NCBI GenBank assembly: GCA_023678885.1
Contig: CM042972.1
Location: 12,482,501-12,546,500, forward strand
DNA length: 64,000 nucleotides
Direction of reading: 5' to 3'
DNA from: Pogostemon cablin
Lineage: Eukaryota; Streptophyta; Magnoliopsida; Lamiales; Lamiaceae
The notes beneath the pieces are model-generated. The model saw only the letters and a program-made list of their open reading frames with translations, did not search any database and had not been told where the DNA came from. Numbering within the stretch: position 1 is the stretch's first letter; each line of letters starts with the position of its first letter. Made by a program: the position numbers and the translations under genes. Below, piece by piece: positions 45,735 to 58,449 of this stretch.

Positions 45735-46368
45735 GCATGAAAGAAGAGAAGGGGCCTATATGGATTCCTAAATGGAAAAGGGTGCAAGAGGAAAAGAAAG
45801 TGGAGGGGAAGGCCAAAGAAGAGGAGTACAAACGTGATTATTGGGGTATTCCAATCACTCCATTCCCTATTCCCTATCCACAAATGTTTGTAAAGGAGGA
45901 GAAGAAAAAGGAGTTTGAGGAATATGTGAAGAATCTTAAGAAGAAGTATGAGGAGAAAGGAAGGAAGAGCTACCCAAAACAAGTGTATCAGTGCATAAGG
46001 AGAGGCCTACAAAAGTTGGTGATCCGGGAAAGTTCATAATCCCGTGTGATTTTGAAGGAAAAGACACTCTCAATGCATTGTGTGATTTGGGGGCAAGCGT
46101 CAATGTGATGTCTCATGTCACGTTTAAAGACCTTGAAATTGGAGAGCTAAAGCCTACTACTATTTGTCTTGAAGTGGTGAATGGAGAGGTTGTGAAGCCA
46201 CTTGGGATTATTGAAGACGTGGAAGTGAAAGTGAAGGGGCTAGCTTTCCCGGTTGATTTCATGGTGTTGGAAGTAAAAGCAGACCCTAAAGTTCCACTTA
46301 TTTTGGGAAGACCATTTCTAGCCACCGGAAGAGCAAAATTGATGTTGGTAGAGAAGAGTTATCCTTGA
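45735..46368 (+). pseudogene. Athila-type aspartic protease region (frameshifted)
   Basis: Two frames in succession. 45704-46039 has the PFPIPYPQMFVKEEKKKEFE linker. 45991-46368 has the protease: NALCDLGASVNVM with the catalytic Asp in DLGAS, IIEDVEVKVKGLAFPVDFMV, and PLILGRPFLATGRA. In live elements this joins straight on to reverse transcriptase. Here the sequence ends with a KPPDD...ELEWKLDKGE tail (to about 46670), matching the minus-strand copy, and no polymerase follows. Confidence 0.85.
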
Positions 46369-47414
46369 GCTCAAAAGGAAAAAGTGTCACATTCATGTGC
46401 AATAAGAAAAAAGGAGCAAGTCTTATACAAAGCCTCCGGATGATTTCATGGATTATGACTCTATTCTCTTTGACAATTTAAATTCATTTCTTCATGATTA
46501 TATGAAAATGTCAAATTCTAACTTATCTTCTTATGATGTTAATAGGAATAAAGCATCGGAGCTTGAGTGGAAGCTTGACAAAGGAGAAAGAGGAAGTCCA
46601 CAAAAATCACTCAATTCATGTCAATCAATTAGAAGTGATAAGATGTGGAGTACACCCTTAAACATTTGAGAATAGAAATGGTTGGCATGAGCATCCGCCT
46701 TGCATCCACAATGTTTTCTCAATTTGATCTTCGGGCTCAATTCATTCTTCCACTATACTTCATTTATGCTCAACAACTCATCAAAAACTATTAGCTCAAC
46801 AATTGCAATAAAAATAAGGACTATTATGCACTTCAACACAACCAAACTGAAATCAAACCAATACTCATGAAAAATTTTTTAAAATTGACCCAATTTTACA
46901 CAATATAATCCCTCAATCAATCATTAATCAAGATCTATAGTACACTCAAGTGGTGAGTCACACCACGCACTCTCCCCCCAAACTTAAATCTAAACAAGAA
47001 TTGAGAATTAAGTTTGCAAAAAGTGGTGGGACTTACCCTTGTAGTTTCCAATGATTTTTATGAAGTTACCTTGTGATGACATATGTGCACTTCCAAAATT
47101 CAAGTGTGGCCACCAACACTCCCCCCAAACTTAAATTAACACAAGTGTTAAATATAAGTTTGAACAATGTGGTGTGACATACATCTTCATTCCAAATTGA
47201 ACACATTTCGTCTTCTCCATATGTATTTTTCTCCATGAGTATAATCCACCTACATACCAAAAATTCAAGAAAATAAAACTAAATAAGAAAACTTACTAAA
47301 ATGGGTTGTCTCCCATCAAGCCCTCGTTTTAACGTCATCGAGCTAGACGCATTTAAGCTCTTAACAATCGGAGAAATCCAAGACCCCATCGGGCCTCATC
47401 TTCATTTTAAACAT

Positions 47415-50167
47415 CTATTTAACAACCTTCTTATCATTACTCCGTGTTACTCTAACACTTGAACTCACTTCATTTCCTCTTTTCCTCACATTTTTAAATC
47501 CCGGAGGCTCTTTATCAAACTTCCAATCAACATGTGGATTCCCCCCATACTTGTTCCTCTTTGAAGAAAAATTTCCTGCAAATTCAAGTAAGAAATTAGT
47601 TAATTCTTCATCTTTTAAAATTTCACTTGCCACTTGATTTCGATCATCCGGAGGCTTAATGGGTGGCTTCAAATGAAGATCTACTCCTTTTAAATTCTTG
47701 CTTGATAACACCAATTCTCTTTCATTTGAACGTAATGTGAGTTCCTTCTTATCCATGTCAAATTTTGCTCTTCCGGTTGCCAAAAATGGCCTTCCAAAAA
47801 TCAATGGAATCAAAGAATCCGCTTGCTTCTCAACTATCATAAAATCCACTAGAAAAACAAAATTCTCTATTTTCACAAGCATATCCTCCACAACTCCATG
47901 GGGTTTTATCATTGAACTATCCATTATTCCGATTTCCACATCGGTTCCTTTAATCTCCCAGTGCCAAGTTTTTCAAAAATTTCCAAAGGCATCACATTAA
48001 TGCTTGAACCAAGATCACATATAGCATTAAAATATTTCTCATTTCCAATTTTACGAGTAAGCACAAATTTACTGGGGTCTTCCACCTTTAATGAAGTATC
48101 AACTTCAACTATTTCATGATCTTGCTCCAACCACAACTCTTTATCACACTTACTTTCATCAACAAATGAAGACAAAAATTCATCAATAATCCTCTCATCA
48201 TCAAAAGACACATCATCATCAATGATAATTTCCTCCTCCACGTTTGATACAACTTCATCACAAACTACTTCTTCAACCTTTGAAACAATGTTTGTTGCTT
48301 CCACCAATCCTTTCTCCACCTTACTTTCCATATTACACACGGTAACATACAAACATTGCTCCTTAGGATTAGAAACGGTAGTGGAAGGAAACTTACCCTT
48401 ACGATGCATTTTACCTTGCTCGGTTGCCATTTGACTTATTTGTGTCTCCAAGGCTTTGAATCTATTATCAATCACTTCATCTCTTTGTTTCATAGAATCA
48501 AACCTTTTTCATTCACCTCTTTTTCTTGCCTCATAAAATCAAATATTTTGGCTATTTGATCCTCCATTGTAGGCTTCCCTTCACCATTTGGAGCTTTCTC
48601 CCCCGGATTGATTCACGGTGGAAGAGTAAGGGCATTCCCTTGATTCCCATATGACAAATTCTCATACCTACGAGGTTGGTTAAAATTTCCTTGAAAATTA
48701 CCTTGCCCTCATCCTCCTTGCTTTTGTGGATATCCTCCTCCATTATTCCAAAAGTTACCACGATAATTTTCTTGAAAGTTCCTTCCTTGCATGAAGGCAA
48801 CTTCCTCAAGCGTCATCTCTGGTGGATACCATGTATCTTGAATTCCAAAATTTGAGGACATACCTTGTTGAGGCATGGATGTAGGCATTTGACAACTTTG
48901 AGAAGATTGAACCATATTAGGCATAATCAAGCCTTGTTGAAGTTTAGGAAACACTTGTTGATTCATCAAAGGCAATGACATACCTTGTTGAGGACTTGCA
49001 AGCACTTGTTGATTCACCACCGGTGTAGAATTTTGAGACACTTGCATGTTAGCATTCATCCTCTTTAATATCTCTGTGATTGCCTTATCGGTCATATCTT
49101 CCTTAGGCATTTCCACCTTTTTCACTTGTTGCAAGTACACTTCTTCCATCTTAGCAATTCTCTCCCTTTCATACATCCCGATACACAATCCATAGGCCAT
49201 TGACCCGTATTCAAAGCTACTCCCTCACATATAGCAATTGCTCTTTTCGGAGTTTGCCCCAAAATCAAACCTCCCGCCGAAGCATCAATAAGCATCCTCT
49301 CACTTCCATCTAAACCGGTATAGAAAATCCTATTTGTTGCTCTTTGGGAAATCCGTGTTGTGGACACTTCCTTAGCATCTCTTTGAATCGGTCTCATACT
49401 TCACTAAATATCTCCAGTGGCAATTGCTTGAATTGAAAGATTTGCCCTTTTAGATGCAACATCTTTGAAGGCGGAAAATACTTGCTCAAGAACCTTTGTG
49501 TCAACTCTCTACATGTGGTGTAGGATCCCGGTGGTATAGTATGATACCAAGTCTTAGCTCTATCTCTTAATGAAATTGAGAAAAGCTTCATTTTAACAAC
49601 ATCCTCACTTACCCCATTTATCTTTATCGTGTTGGCTAACTCCTTAAATTGGGCTAAGTGAGCATTTGGATCCTCCATAGCACCACCACCAAATTGATTT
49701 GCTTGCACCATGTTGATCAATCCCGTCTTTATCTCAAAATTATTCACATTCAATGGCGGGCCCATTCCATAATTCCCATATTGCGGTTGGAAATGATCAC
49801 GGACATTCATTCCCGCTCTATTATTTTTATTTCCATGAGTTTGATTTTGCACCACCGGAGGATTATTCCTTGCTTCTTGTTGTGCCATCAAGTTTTGAAT
49901 AATAGCTTGCATTTGTTGGTTTTGCAATTGCATTTGTTGAGCATAAGCTTGTGGCACAAACTCCGGATTATTATAACCTCCTCTAACATTATCAACTCCA
50001 TGAAAATTCCTCATATTGCCTTCTTCATCAACCATGTTTGCATTATCCCTTACTTCTTCTATACTCTCTTCCGCAGGCTCTAACACTCCTCGTATTTGTC
50101 TTCTTAAGGTAGCTTCCAATTCTAAGTTCAAAGGTTCAATAGATTGAGACCTTGAACGAGTTCGCAT
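47415..50167 (-). pseudogene. Athila-type Gag-protease, minus strand (broken)
   Basis: Starts at 50167 with MRTRSRSQSIEPLNLELEAT. The Gag core EDPNAHLAQFKELANTIKIN, FSISLRDRAKTWYHTIPPGS and FLSKYFPPSKML (about 49700-49450) is open, followed by a Gln/Met-rich linker with YPQKQGG repeats. A protease with CDLGSSINVMPL (about 48010) and PLIFGRPFLATGRAK (about 47790) ends in a Lys/Arg-rich tail at 47415. Frameshifts near 49395, 49150, 48700 and 47935 split it. It is clearly diverged from the plus-strand copy, so the two are not a simple inverted duplication of one element. Confidence 0.85.
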
Positions 50168-50293
50168 GTACCTACAAGAATTTTCAAATTAGCTCTCCAA
50201 GTAACCAAGACAAGTAAACAAGTACCAAATAAAAGAAAAATCCATATCAAAACTAACCAACTTCAAAATCGTTACAACCAAAAGTTTAACATT

Positions 50294-50312
50294 TCCACGA
50301 CAAGCGGCGCCA
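50294..50312 (-). promoter_or_regulatory. Primer binding site, diverged tRNA-Asp type
   Basis: Minus strand TGGCGCCGCTTGTCGTGGA; the first eight bases match the Athila site and the rest is diverged. Confidence 0.7.
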
Positions 50313-50313
50313 T

Positions 50314-50807
50314 GCTCTTAGTCGCATTTCTTGTAAAAATGTGTAAGAGTAAGAGACTCTATCGTCGAGTAAACGCGTGACCAGTACAAAATTTATAATA
50401 ATGTCGTCTCAAGGGAAAGTAAACTCATGCTTGTATCCAGATTTTTTCATTGATTTATGCTTTGTAAGGATGATAGTTTGAAGGTTTTGTATATAAAACT
50501 ACTATTTAATTCTCTACTTAATCAACTAGAATATAAACTAACTAAGTAATGGATCAAACAACAAACAAGTGATGAATGGAATGTAGATAGAATTCACTTG
50601 AGAAGAGAGCAAGGCTAATCATAATCATGGTTAAGACTTGAGCTAGATATGCAAAACTCTTGATGGTGAATTTCATTAAATTGTGGACTAAAAGCAATCA
50701 CGATTTTACCCCTAATCCCTATGGCCAAGGCAATTAGGTTCTCGACTCTTTTACAAGTCTAAGTCTCTTAGGATTGATCTTAATCTCAATTCCCTTAAGG
50801 TACTATG
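50314..50807 (-). repeat. Athila LTR (minus), 3' portion
   Basis: Continues at 60378 on the far side of the Copia insertion; CTATG (50803-50807) is the left target copy. Confidence 0.75.
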
Positions 50808-51925
50808 TGTTAGATTGTATACTTAAAGCCTAACTTTTGTATTGAACAATGTTTTAACAATTTATTTGAAATGAGAATCATATGATCAAACGTTTTGCAT
50901 ATTATAAATTATTTATTTTTATGTTTGTGCAAAAGTCCATTTACTTTATACTGTAGATAATATGTTGTGCGACAACACGCGGAAGATCATATTATTAGTT
51001 TCCTTATAAAGTATAAACAGATGCTCACAATCGAGATAGACGTGGACTATCTATCGGGATGGTTGTAGTGTGATTTGGTATTAGTTTGTCTTGACTATAG
51101 AATCACATTAGTGCACCTTGTGTGTATTGAACAGGACCGCTTGAGATCGTTCGACTTGTACTGTCTATATAGGAGAACTTAATCTCAGTTATTATGGATG
51201 TTCGTACTCTTAATCCCTATACAAAAACCTCGACACGTAAGGCAGTTGATTCATCAATGGGTGAGATTTACATGTATTAAATCAACATATTCGTTGAGTT
51301 GGGAAGTAGTACTATCTCTATGGTGTGCTGTTGATTGTAGAAGGAATCCATATCCGACATAGGTTGATGATGTCCCCTTGAGGAACTCATAAGGTTTATC
51401 ATGTAAATCTTGCAAGTGGATTAATTACGGCATGATAATAAGGTTGAGTGGTACTACTCTCGAAAGAGATATTAATTAATTTGAGTTGTCAGTAACTTAA
51501 TTAATTAATGGGCATTGTATATCTTAAACATGGGGAGATTTTTGGGCCATAATAAGGAGCCCATAACGTAATTGCAGGATTGGGAAGACAGTGCAGTAAT
51601 AATATTTTAGTGGACTATATTATTATTATTAGACTTAAGTATAAGCTTTGGGCTAAGCTTGGATACTTAAGCCCAATAAAGGCCCAACCCAATTTTTCAT
51701 CCTGGTCCCCGCTGTAGCCCAATATATAATTCATCTCAACTTCCTGGAACCCTAAGCATGCGCCTCTTTTGACGTAAAGAAGATAGAGAAGCAGATTGAG
51801 AAATCCTGAAGATTGTTGCCCACACAACATCAGGATTGGACTTGGGTCATATTATTGCTTCCGCTGTTAATGTTTACTTGAATTCCTAACAGATCACGCT
51901 GAACCAAACGATCCAATCGCCAATA
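50808..51925 (+). repeat. 5' LTR of Copia
   Basis: 1118 bp, TGTTAGATTG...GCCAATA (terminal CA changed to TA). Compared with the 3' LTR it lacks about 75 bp near its end, between GGGTCATAT and TATTGCTTCC. Confidence 0.85.
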
Positions 51926-51927
51926 AT

Positions 51928-51939
51928 TGGTATCAGAGC
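51928..51939 (+). promoter_or_regulatory. Primer binding site (tRNA-iMet)
   Basis: TGGTATCAGAGC two bases after the LTR. Confidence 0.9.
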
Positions 51940-53980
51940 TTTGGTTTTGTGGTGAAACGTGATTCATTAATTTATGTGATTATGTGATATAATCTGGATA
52001 TAGTCACATGTGTATTAGGGTTTGTATAATTTTGTATTATTCATGAAATTCCTGTACTTGTATTGCTGGTATTTGGTGAAAGCGGGTGTGACTGGACACA
52101 CACACATGTCTACACCATAAGGGATGGGTGAAAGGTTTTAGTATTTCTTTTCTCATTATATACTGGCATCCTATTTGTTCTCATTGGCTGTGAGCAGCAA
52201 CCGAACGGTGATGGTGAAAGTGATTTGACTGCTGTCGGGAGAAGCATGCAAGGCGATTACTTGCAGTGACTGGCTTCGGCGGCGCGATTCACATCATGAT
52301 GCGTCGGGGAGAATTAACGACTGTATGTGATGGCTCCAAGCGGTGACGGTGCCCTATTGCATGACGTAGCAGACTGGTAGAGCGCGACTGGGCCAGCATT
52401 GATAGTCGAAGGCTGGTGAGTCGCGATGCGGGACATGGATCGCGTGTGTTGCTGATCACGTGACCTGACAGCAAGGCGTGCGACTTGGGATTCAGACAAA
52501 AGACTTAGCTGACCTTACATGAAGGCGGCGGCGGGCGTTCAGGTGACAGCGGCAGGTGGCTGGCGAGACAAAATTGGGTTCTGGGTGGGTCACAGGCTAC
52601 TTTCGGTCGAGCCAGCGGTAGGTTGCGGTAGAGACAGAGGCATGTTCGGGGCGAGTCAGAAGTTGCTTCTGTCGGGTCTATGGCACTTTTTGATTGGGTT
52701 AGTCTGCAAGACGCGACTGATGATCGGAGAAGGCGTTGCATCGATTGGAAGCGACTCTCGGTGGAGATCGAAAGCAAGTTCTGGACGGCGACGGAATCCA
52801 GACATTGGTTGTCGCTGCAACTGAAACTTCCGGCATATCCATGGCAGCTTTTTGGCGGGCCTGTTGGATGGCCGTGCGATGCTGGCGACACGTTTCAGGT
52901 TGGCAAGCGGCACGATTCCGAAAGGCTGTCGGCACAATTCCAGAGGGCTGGTGGCACGACTCCGGTGGGCTGACGGAACGACCGCCGGGAGCAGCGTGCA
53001 CCACCGGTAAACGCTTGTCGCTGCAAACTCTTGGATGGCTGGAATCGGGCGATAGCCACGCAGGGGCTTATCTTCTTTAGCATATGCTTGGCGGAGCTGG
53101 GGTGGTTGGGTTTTGATGAATTATTGGGTCAACCTACCTTGTTGGGCTCATTTTATTTGATTTTGGGCCATCTTAATGGGCTGTTGGGCTCATTTTGGTT
53201 TTTATTGTGGAATTCATGCAGTTGGGCTTGCTGGGCCCATTTCCTTGAATTCTCCTTTTATGCTATTAATTCATTATATATAACTGCTTTAATTGTTTTA
53301 ATTTGACGATTAATTATTATATATGTGGCATGTTCTATGTGATTTTTTTTTTTAAATTACTTATAATAGAAGCATGCTAGGATGTATATTTTATTATTAA
53401 ATATTATATGCATGTTAAAAATCCTCGGTGTTTAAATAACTAAGTGGGAGAGGGGATTGGTAAATAATTCTCACGGCCTCCATTATTGGTTTGTAAGTGA
53501 TGTGAGCAAACATGCGTGTTGGCAATAGGCCTTCCTCCATAACGGATGAGTTTATTCACGGATCACTGGTACAAACTTTTTTACGATGATCGTAGGAAGT
53601 TATCCAAGTGCGTGTGTACTTCTCTAACTGTAAGGCATATAAGCTTGCACAATAGACTTGAGATTAAATAATGGTGCACACTTAGGTGTAAATAATCAGT
53701 ATCCTCCACAACGGAGTCACTGCTGTTATTTGCATGGCTAAAAAGGAACCGACTATTAATTATTTTATCATAAAGTTAGATTGATAAATAAAATTAATGG
53801 GTAAAACCTTCTCTTGTAAATGTTCGGGTTTGTATACGTCTACACTAACGTGGCATGCAAATCCACGGTGCTTGAGATGTTGGTGAATTTTATTTTATAT
53901 TATTTTGAGGGATTCAATATAAATTGATAAATTCAAAGTGTTTGATCTGTTTATTTATTTATGATTCTTAGGATTTTCAA
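51940..53980 (+). other. Copia leader with a GC-rich insert
   Basis: No coding evidence. About 52190-53080 is GC-rich, unlike the rest of the element. From about 53290 to 53890 the leader is shared with the minus-strand copy at 63700-63110 (CTCGGTGTT, GTGGGAGAGGGGATTG, GGAACCGACTATTAATTA), so this half belongs to the family. Confidence 0.7.
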
Positions 53981-54633
53981 ATGACACTCAACTCACTTTC
54001 TGTTATACTTAAAGAGCACAAACTTACTGGCACTAATTATGTTGACTGGAAACGGAACATGGATATTGCTTTAACTGCTGAAGATTATATCTTTGTTCTC
54101 ACTGAGGAATGTCCTCCGGCACCTACTGATGCCTCTACCGAAGAGCAAAGAGTTACTTATAATAGGTGGGTCAAAACTGATAGGATGACTAAGTGCTATA
54201 TTTTGGCTTCTGTGTCAAATGTGCTTCAGACTCATCATCAAGCTATGGACACCGCCTATGATATGATGCATAATCTTAGGGAACTCTTCGGGCATCAGAG
54301 TCGTCCTGCTAGGTCGAAGGGCATGTCTATTCTAATGAACACCAAAATGGCTGAGGGCACTCCCGTAAGGGAGCAAGTCCTTAGGATGATGGGCCAGCTC
54401 AATGAGTTGGAAGTTCTTGGAGCTGAAATCGATGGGGGAACCCAGGTCGATATCATACTCTAAAACTTGCCTAGGAGTTTTGAACAGTTTTTCCTGAACT
54501 ACGGTATGAACAAACTTTTGTACACGTTGGCGGTACTTCTGACAGAACTTGTGGCGGCAGAAGAACTGTTTCGTAGACCTCCTCAGGTTCATGTTGCTGA
54601 AAATACTCCTCATCCTAGGCAAGCTTTATACTA
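53981..54633 (+). pseudogene. Copia Gag (one stop)
   Basis: From MTLNSLSVILKEHKLTGTNY (LxGxNYxxWK motif) through DRMTKCYILASVSNVLQ and NTKMAEGTPVREQVLRMM to a TAA at 54461. The frame then continues with LPRSFEQFFLNYG to about 54633. The single stop leaves 160 residues of Gag intact. No zinc knuckle was recognised before the protease. Confidence 0.85.
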
Positions 54634-54639
54634 GTTGTT

Positions 54640-56030
54640 GAATCGTATTTAGCAGCTGTATCTGCTGACACATGGTGTGTAGATACGGGAGCCAATGGCC
54701 ATGTCTACAATTCTTTGTAGGGGTTCCATCAAACCCGACAGCTTAGTGATGGGGAGATTACCATACTCATGGGGAATGCTACAAGAGTAGCAACTGTTGC
54801 AGTGGGAGACGTCTATTTATCTTTTAATAAAAATAAAACTCTTGTTTTAAGGAATTGTCTTTATGTACCTCATTTTAGAAAGAATTTAATTTCGGTTTCT
54901 AAATTGTTTATGGATGGATATTATGTTTCTTTTAATGACAAGGTTGTTATAAGGAAAGATAGAATTATTATCTGTGATGGTGCATTGATAGATAATTTGT
55001 ATACTCTTAATCCAATTACTCCCACAGTGCAACAAATTGAATTGAATGATACATATACTAATAAGAGAAAAGAACCTTCAGAAATGAACCAAATATATCT
55101 TTGGCATCTAAGACTTGGTCACATTAACTTGAGTAGGATTCAAAGGTTGATAGCTGATGGACCTCTGAGTTCATTAGTAGTGGAAAATTATCCAACTTGC
55201 GAATCCTGCTTGGAAGAAAAAATGACCAAAAGGCCTTTTAATGCAAAGGGGTATAGAGTCAAGGATTTATTGAAATTGGTTCATTCTGATTTATGTGGTC
55301 CTATGTCTGTCCAGACAAGAGGGGTTTATGAATATTTTGTCACTTTCATTAATGATTATTCTAGATACGGATATATTTATTTGATGCGCCGCAAGTCTAA
55401 GTGCTTTGATAAATTCAAAGAGTACAAGGCTGATGTAGAAAAGCAACTTGAAAAATATATCAAGACACTACGATCTGATTGTGGTGGCGAATACCTCTTA
55501 GGAGAGTTTAGGAATTATTTATCGGAGGAAGGGATTGAATCCCAATTGTCTGCACTGGGCATACCCCAGCAGAATGGTGTAGCGGAAAGAAGGAATAGGA
55601 CTCTTATGTAAATGGTAAGATTAATGATGAGTTATTTGGAATTACCTAATTCGTTTTGGGGATATGCCTTAGAAACATCGGCTTACATTCTTAACCTAGT
55701 GTCTTCTAAATCAGTAGCTTCCACACCCATTGAATTATAGACTAAGCGAAAGCCTAGTCTAAAACACTTTCGGATTTGGGGTGCTCCGACACATGTGTTG
55801 AAGATGGATACTGATAAGTTAGAGTAGCGTACTAAAGTTTGTCTGTTTGTAGGATATCCTAAAGGAACGAAGGGTGGTTTGTTTTATAATCCAAAAGACC
55901 AAAGGTGATCGTTAGCACGAACGCCAGATTTTTGAAAGAGGATTATGTAATGAACTATAAATCTATGAGTAAAATTGTTCTAGATGAAGTAAGAGAGGAA
56001 ACACCAAACATAATACCAACTGTACAAGAG
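54640..56030 (+). pseudogene. Copia protease and integrase (stops)
   Basis: Protease DTWCVDTGANGHV (about 54667) has the catalytic D-T-G. A TAG at 54717 precedes the frame from 54769. The integrase finger is LWHLRLGHIN...CESCLEEK (about 55100-55220). The core has VHSDLCGPM, LRSDCGGEY and IPQQNGVAERRNRTL, with all three acidic residues visible. Stops at 55609, 55738 and 55825 and a frameshift near 55905 follow, with KVCLFVGYPKGTKGG (about 55836) before the break. A solo LTR begins at 56036. Confidence 0.85.
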
Positions 56031-56035
56031 GATAT

Positions 56036-57424
56036 TGTTGGATTATATACTAAAAGTCTAGCTTTTTGTATGAACAATGTTACAACAATTTATTCGAAAT
56101 GAGAATCATATGATCAAATGATTGCATCTTATAATTTATTTATATGTTCGATGCAATAGTCCACTTACTTTATACTGTAGATAATATGTTGTGCGACAAC
56201 ACGCGGAAGATCATATTATCGGTTTCCTTATAAAGTATAAACAGATGCTCACAACCGAGATAGACGGGGACTCTCTATCGGGATGGTTGTAGTGTGGTTT
56301 GGTATTAGCTTGTCTTGGCTATAAAATCACATTAGTGCACTTGTGTGTATTGAGCAGGACCGCTTGAGATTGTTCGACTTATACTGACTTATAGGAGAAC
56401 TTGATCTCAGTAATTATGGAAGTTCGTGCTCTTAATCACTATACAATAATCTCGACACGTAGGACAATATGTATTTCTTTGATTCATCAATGGGTGAGAT
56501 TTACATGTAATTAAATCAACAAACTCGATGAGTTGGGAAGTAGTGCTGTCTCTATGGTGTGCTGTTGATTGTAGAAGAAATCCATGTCCGTCATAGGTTG
56601 ATGATGTCCCCTTGAGGAGCTCATAAGGATTATCATGTAAACCCTGTAGGTGAAATTTATTTCGGCATGATAATGATATTGAGTGGTACTACTCTTGGAT
56701 GAGATATTAATTAATTGAGTTGTCAGTAACTTAAATTAATTAATGGACATTGTATATCTTAAACATGGGGAGACTAACAGGCTCATAATAAGAAGGAGCC
56801 CAAAACGTAATTTTGGGATTGGAAAGGCAGTGTAGTAATAATATTTTAGTGAAATATATTATTATTATTGGACTTAAGTATAAGCTTTGGGCTAAGCTTG
56901 GATACTTAAGCCCAATGGAAGCCCAACCCAATTTCTCCTCCTGGTCTCTGCTGTAGCCCATGTATATAAATCACCTCTACTTATCTGGAACCCTAATCTA
57001 ATTCATTATTCACGTGTGATGAGGGTTGAGAGCAGATTGAGGAGGTCTCGTAGATCGTCGCCCACACGACGTCGAGATCGGACTTGGGACATACGGCAGA
57101 AGATCTGAAGGTAGTTTGCTGCTGCTGTCCGCCACCTTGCGAAATTTATATAAAATCGTACAGTACTCAGAATTCGATGATCAATATACTGACGGAAAGC
57201 TGTTGAAGAGAGGATCGTCTGAGTATAAACATCATTCAATTCTGACATCAGACGAGGAAGTTATGCCCATTCTTGTGGGAATGCACAGTCTGTCAGCGAG
57301 AATCCTTCATCTTCTACTTACCCTGGTGAACGCTAATTGTTTCTATGAATTATTGCTTCCGCTGATATTAGAAACATATGGATCCCTAACAGGTCACGTT
57401 AACCAAACGATCCAAGCACCAACA
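56036..57424 (+). mobile_element. Solo LTR inside the Copia polyprotein
   Basis: TGTTGGATTATA...GCACCAACA, 1389 bp, flanked by GATAT (56031-56035, 57425-57429). Clearly related to the host element's own LTRs but diverged. It carries about 185 extra bases (about 57135-57300) absent from both other LTRs, with an open frame reading KIVQYSEFDDQYTDGKLLKR. Removal of the LTR and one target copy rejoins the polyprotein. Confidence 0.9.
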
Positions 57425-57429
57425 GATAT

Positions 57430-58445
57430 ACCACAAGATACTGTACCGCGTGTCACACCTGATACACAATTGCCTGCGGAGCCTCGTCGTAGTGGGAGGG
57501 TTGTGAGACAACCGGATAGATTCATGGGATTGAGAGAGTCTTTTGACTTGGTCCCTGGTGAACATGAAATTGACCCATGGAATTACAACGAGGCACTGCA
57601 AGATAAAGATGCTTAATTATGGCAAAATGCAATGAAATCTGAAATAGAATCCATGTATTCTAATCAAGTCTAGGAGCATGTAGAACCACCCGATGGTGTA
57701 AAAGCTATTGGATACAAGTGGATCTATAAAACAAAAAGTGGATCTGATGGTAAGGTGGAAACCTTTAAAGCAAGGCTTGTGGCTAAATGATACACTCAGA
57801 AAGAATGAATCGATTATGAGGAAACCTTCTCGCCTGTGGCCATGCTTAAGTCAATTCGGATTCTTTTGTCTATTGTTGCTCATATGGACTATGAGGTATG
57901 TCAAATGGATGTCAAGACAGCTTTCCTGAATGGAAGTCTTGAGGAAAACATCTACATGAAGCAACCAGAGGGATTCATTGCAAAGGGCAAAGAGCATCTT
58001 GTGTGTAATCTTAAAAGGTCCATTTGTGGATTGAAACAAGTTTCAAGATCATAGAACATCCGTTTTGATGAAGTAATCCTGTCATATGGATTTATTCAAT
58101 GTCCGGATGAATGATGTGTGTACAAGAAGTGTGACAGAAACGTAGTGGTTTTTCTTGTACTCTACGTGGTCTGCTCATTGGAAACAATGCAAAGGCATTG
58201 TCGGGCGTAAGGGCATGGCTATCCAAGCAATTTGAAATGAAGGACTTAGGAGAGACTGGACACATTCTTGGGATCAAATTAATAAGGGATCGCAAGAAAT
58301 GAATGTTGTACTTATCCCAAGCTTCATATATTGATACAATCCTGACTCGTTTTAGCATGCAAGATTCCAAGAAAGTTTTTCTACCTTTCAGACATGGAAT
58401 ACCTCTATCTAAGAAAATGTGTCCAAATACACAATAGGAAGTAGA
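57430..58445 (+). pseudogene. Copia reverse transcriptase (stops and frameshifts)
   Basis: Seen: PRRSGRVVRQPDRF, AIGYKWIYKTKSGSDG, MDVKTAFLNGSLEENIYMKQ (about 57907-57965) and ICGLKQVSRS. Stops at 57617-57675, 57788, 57806 and 58052 and later frame breaks destroy the YVDD region; no catalytic YVDD could be read. Confidence 0.85.
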
Positions 58446-58449
58446 TGCA

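Larger units (their letters stand above)
42283..46680 (+). mobile_element. Athila-type Gypsy element, 5' part: LTR, gag, protease
   Basis: LTR 42283-43810, tRNA-Asp primer site, gag from 43959, protease to 46368 and a short tail. No reverse transcriptase, RNase H, integrase or 3' LTR follows; at about 46680 the sequence turns into the tail of a minus-strand element. It cuts the last exon of the PMD gene. The 5-mer before the LTR is TGTTG, but with no right end it cannot be confirmed as a target repeat. Confidence 0.8.

Noticed and set aside
52289..53306. Cluster of overlapping frames in the Copia leader
   Set aside because: Same GC effect; frames overlap on both strands and none is shared with the sister copy's leader.
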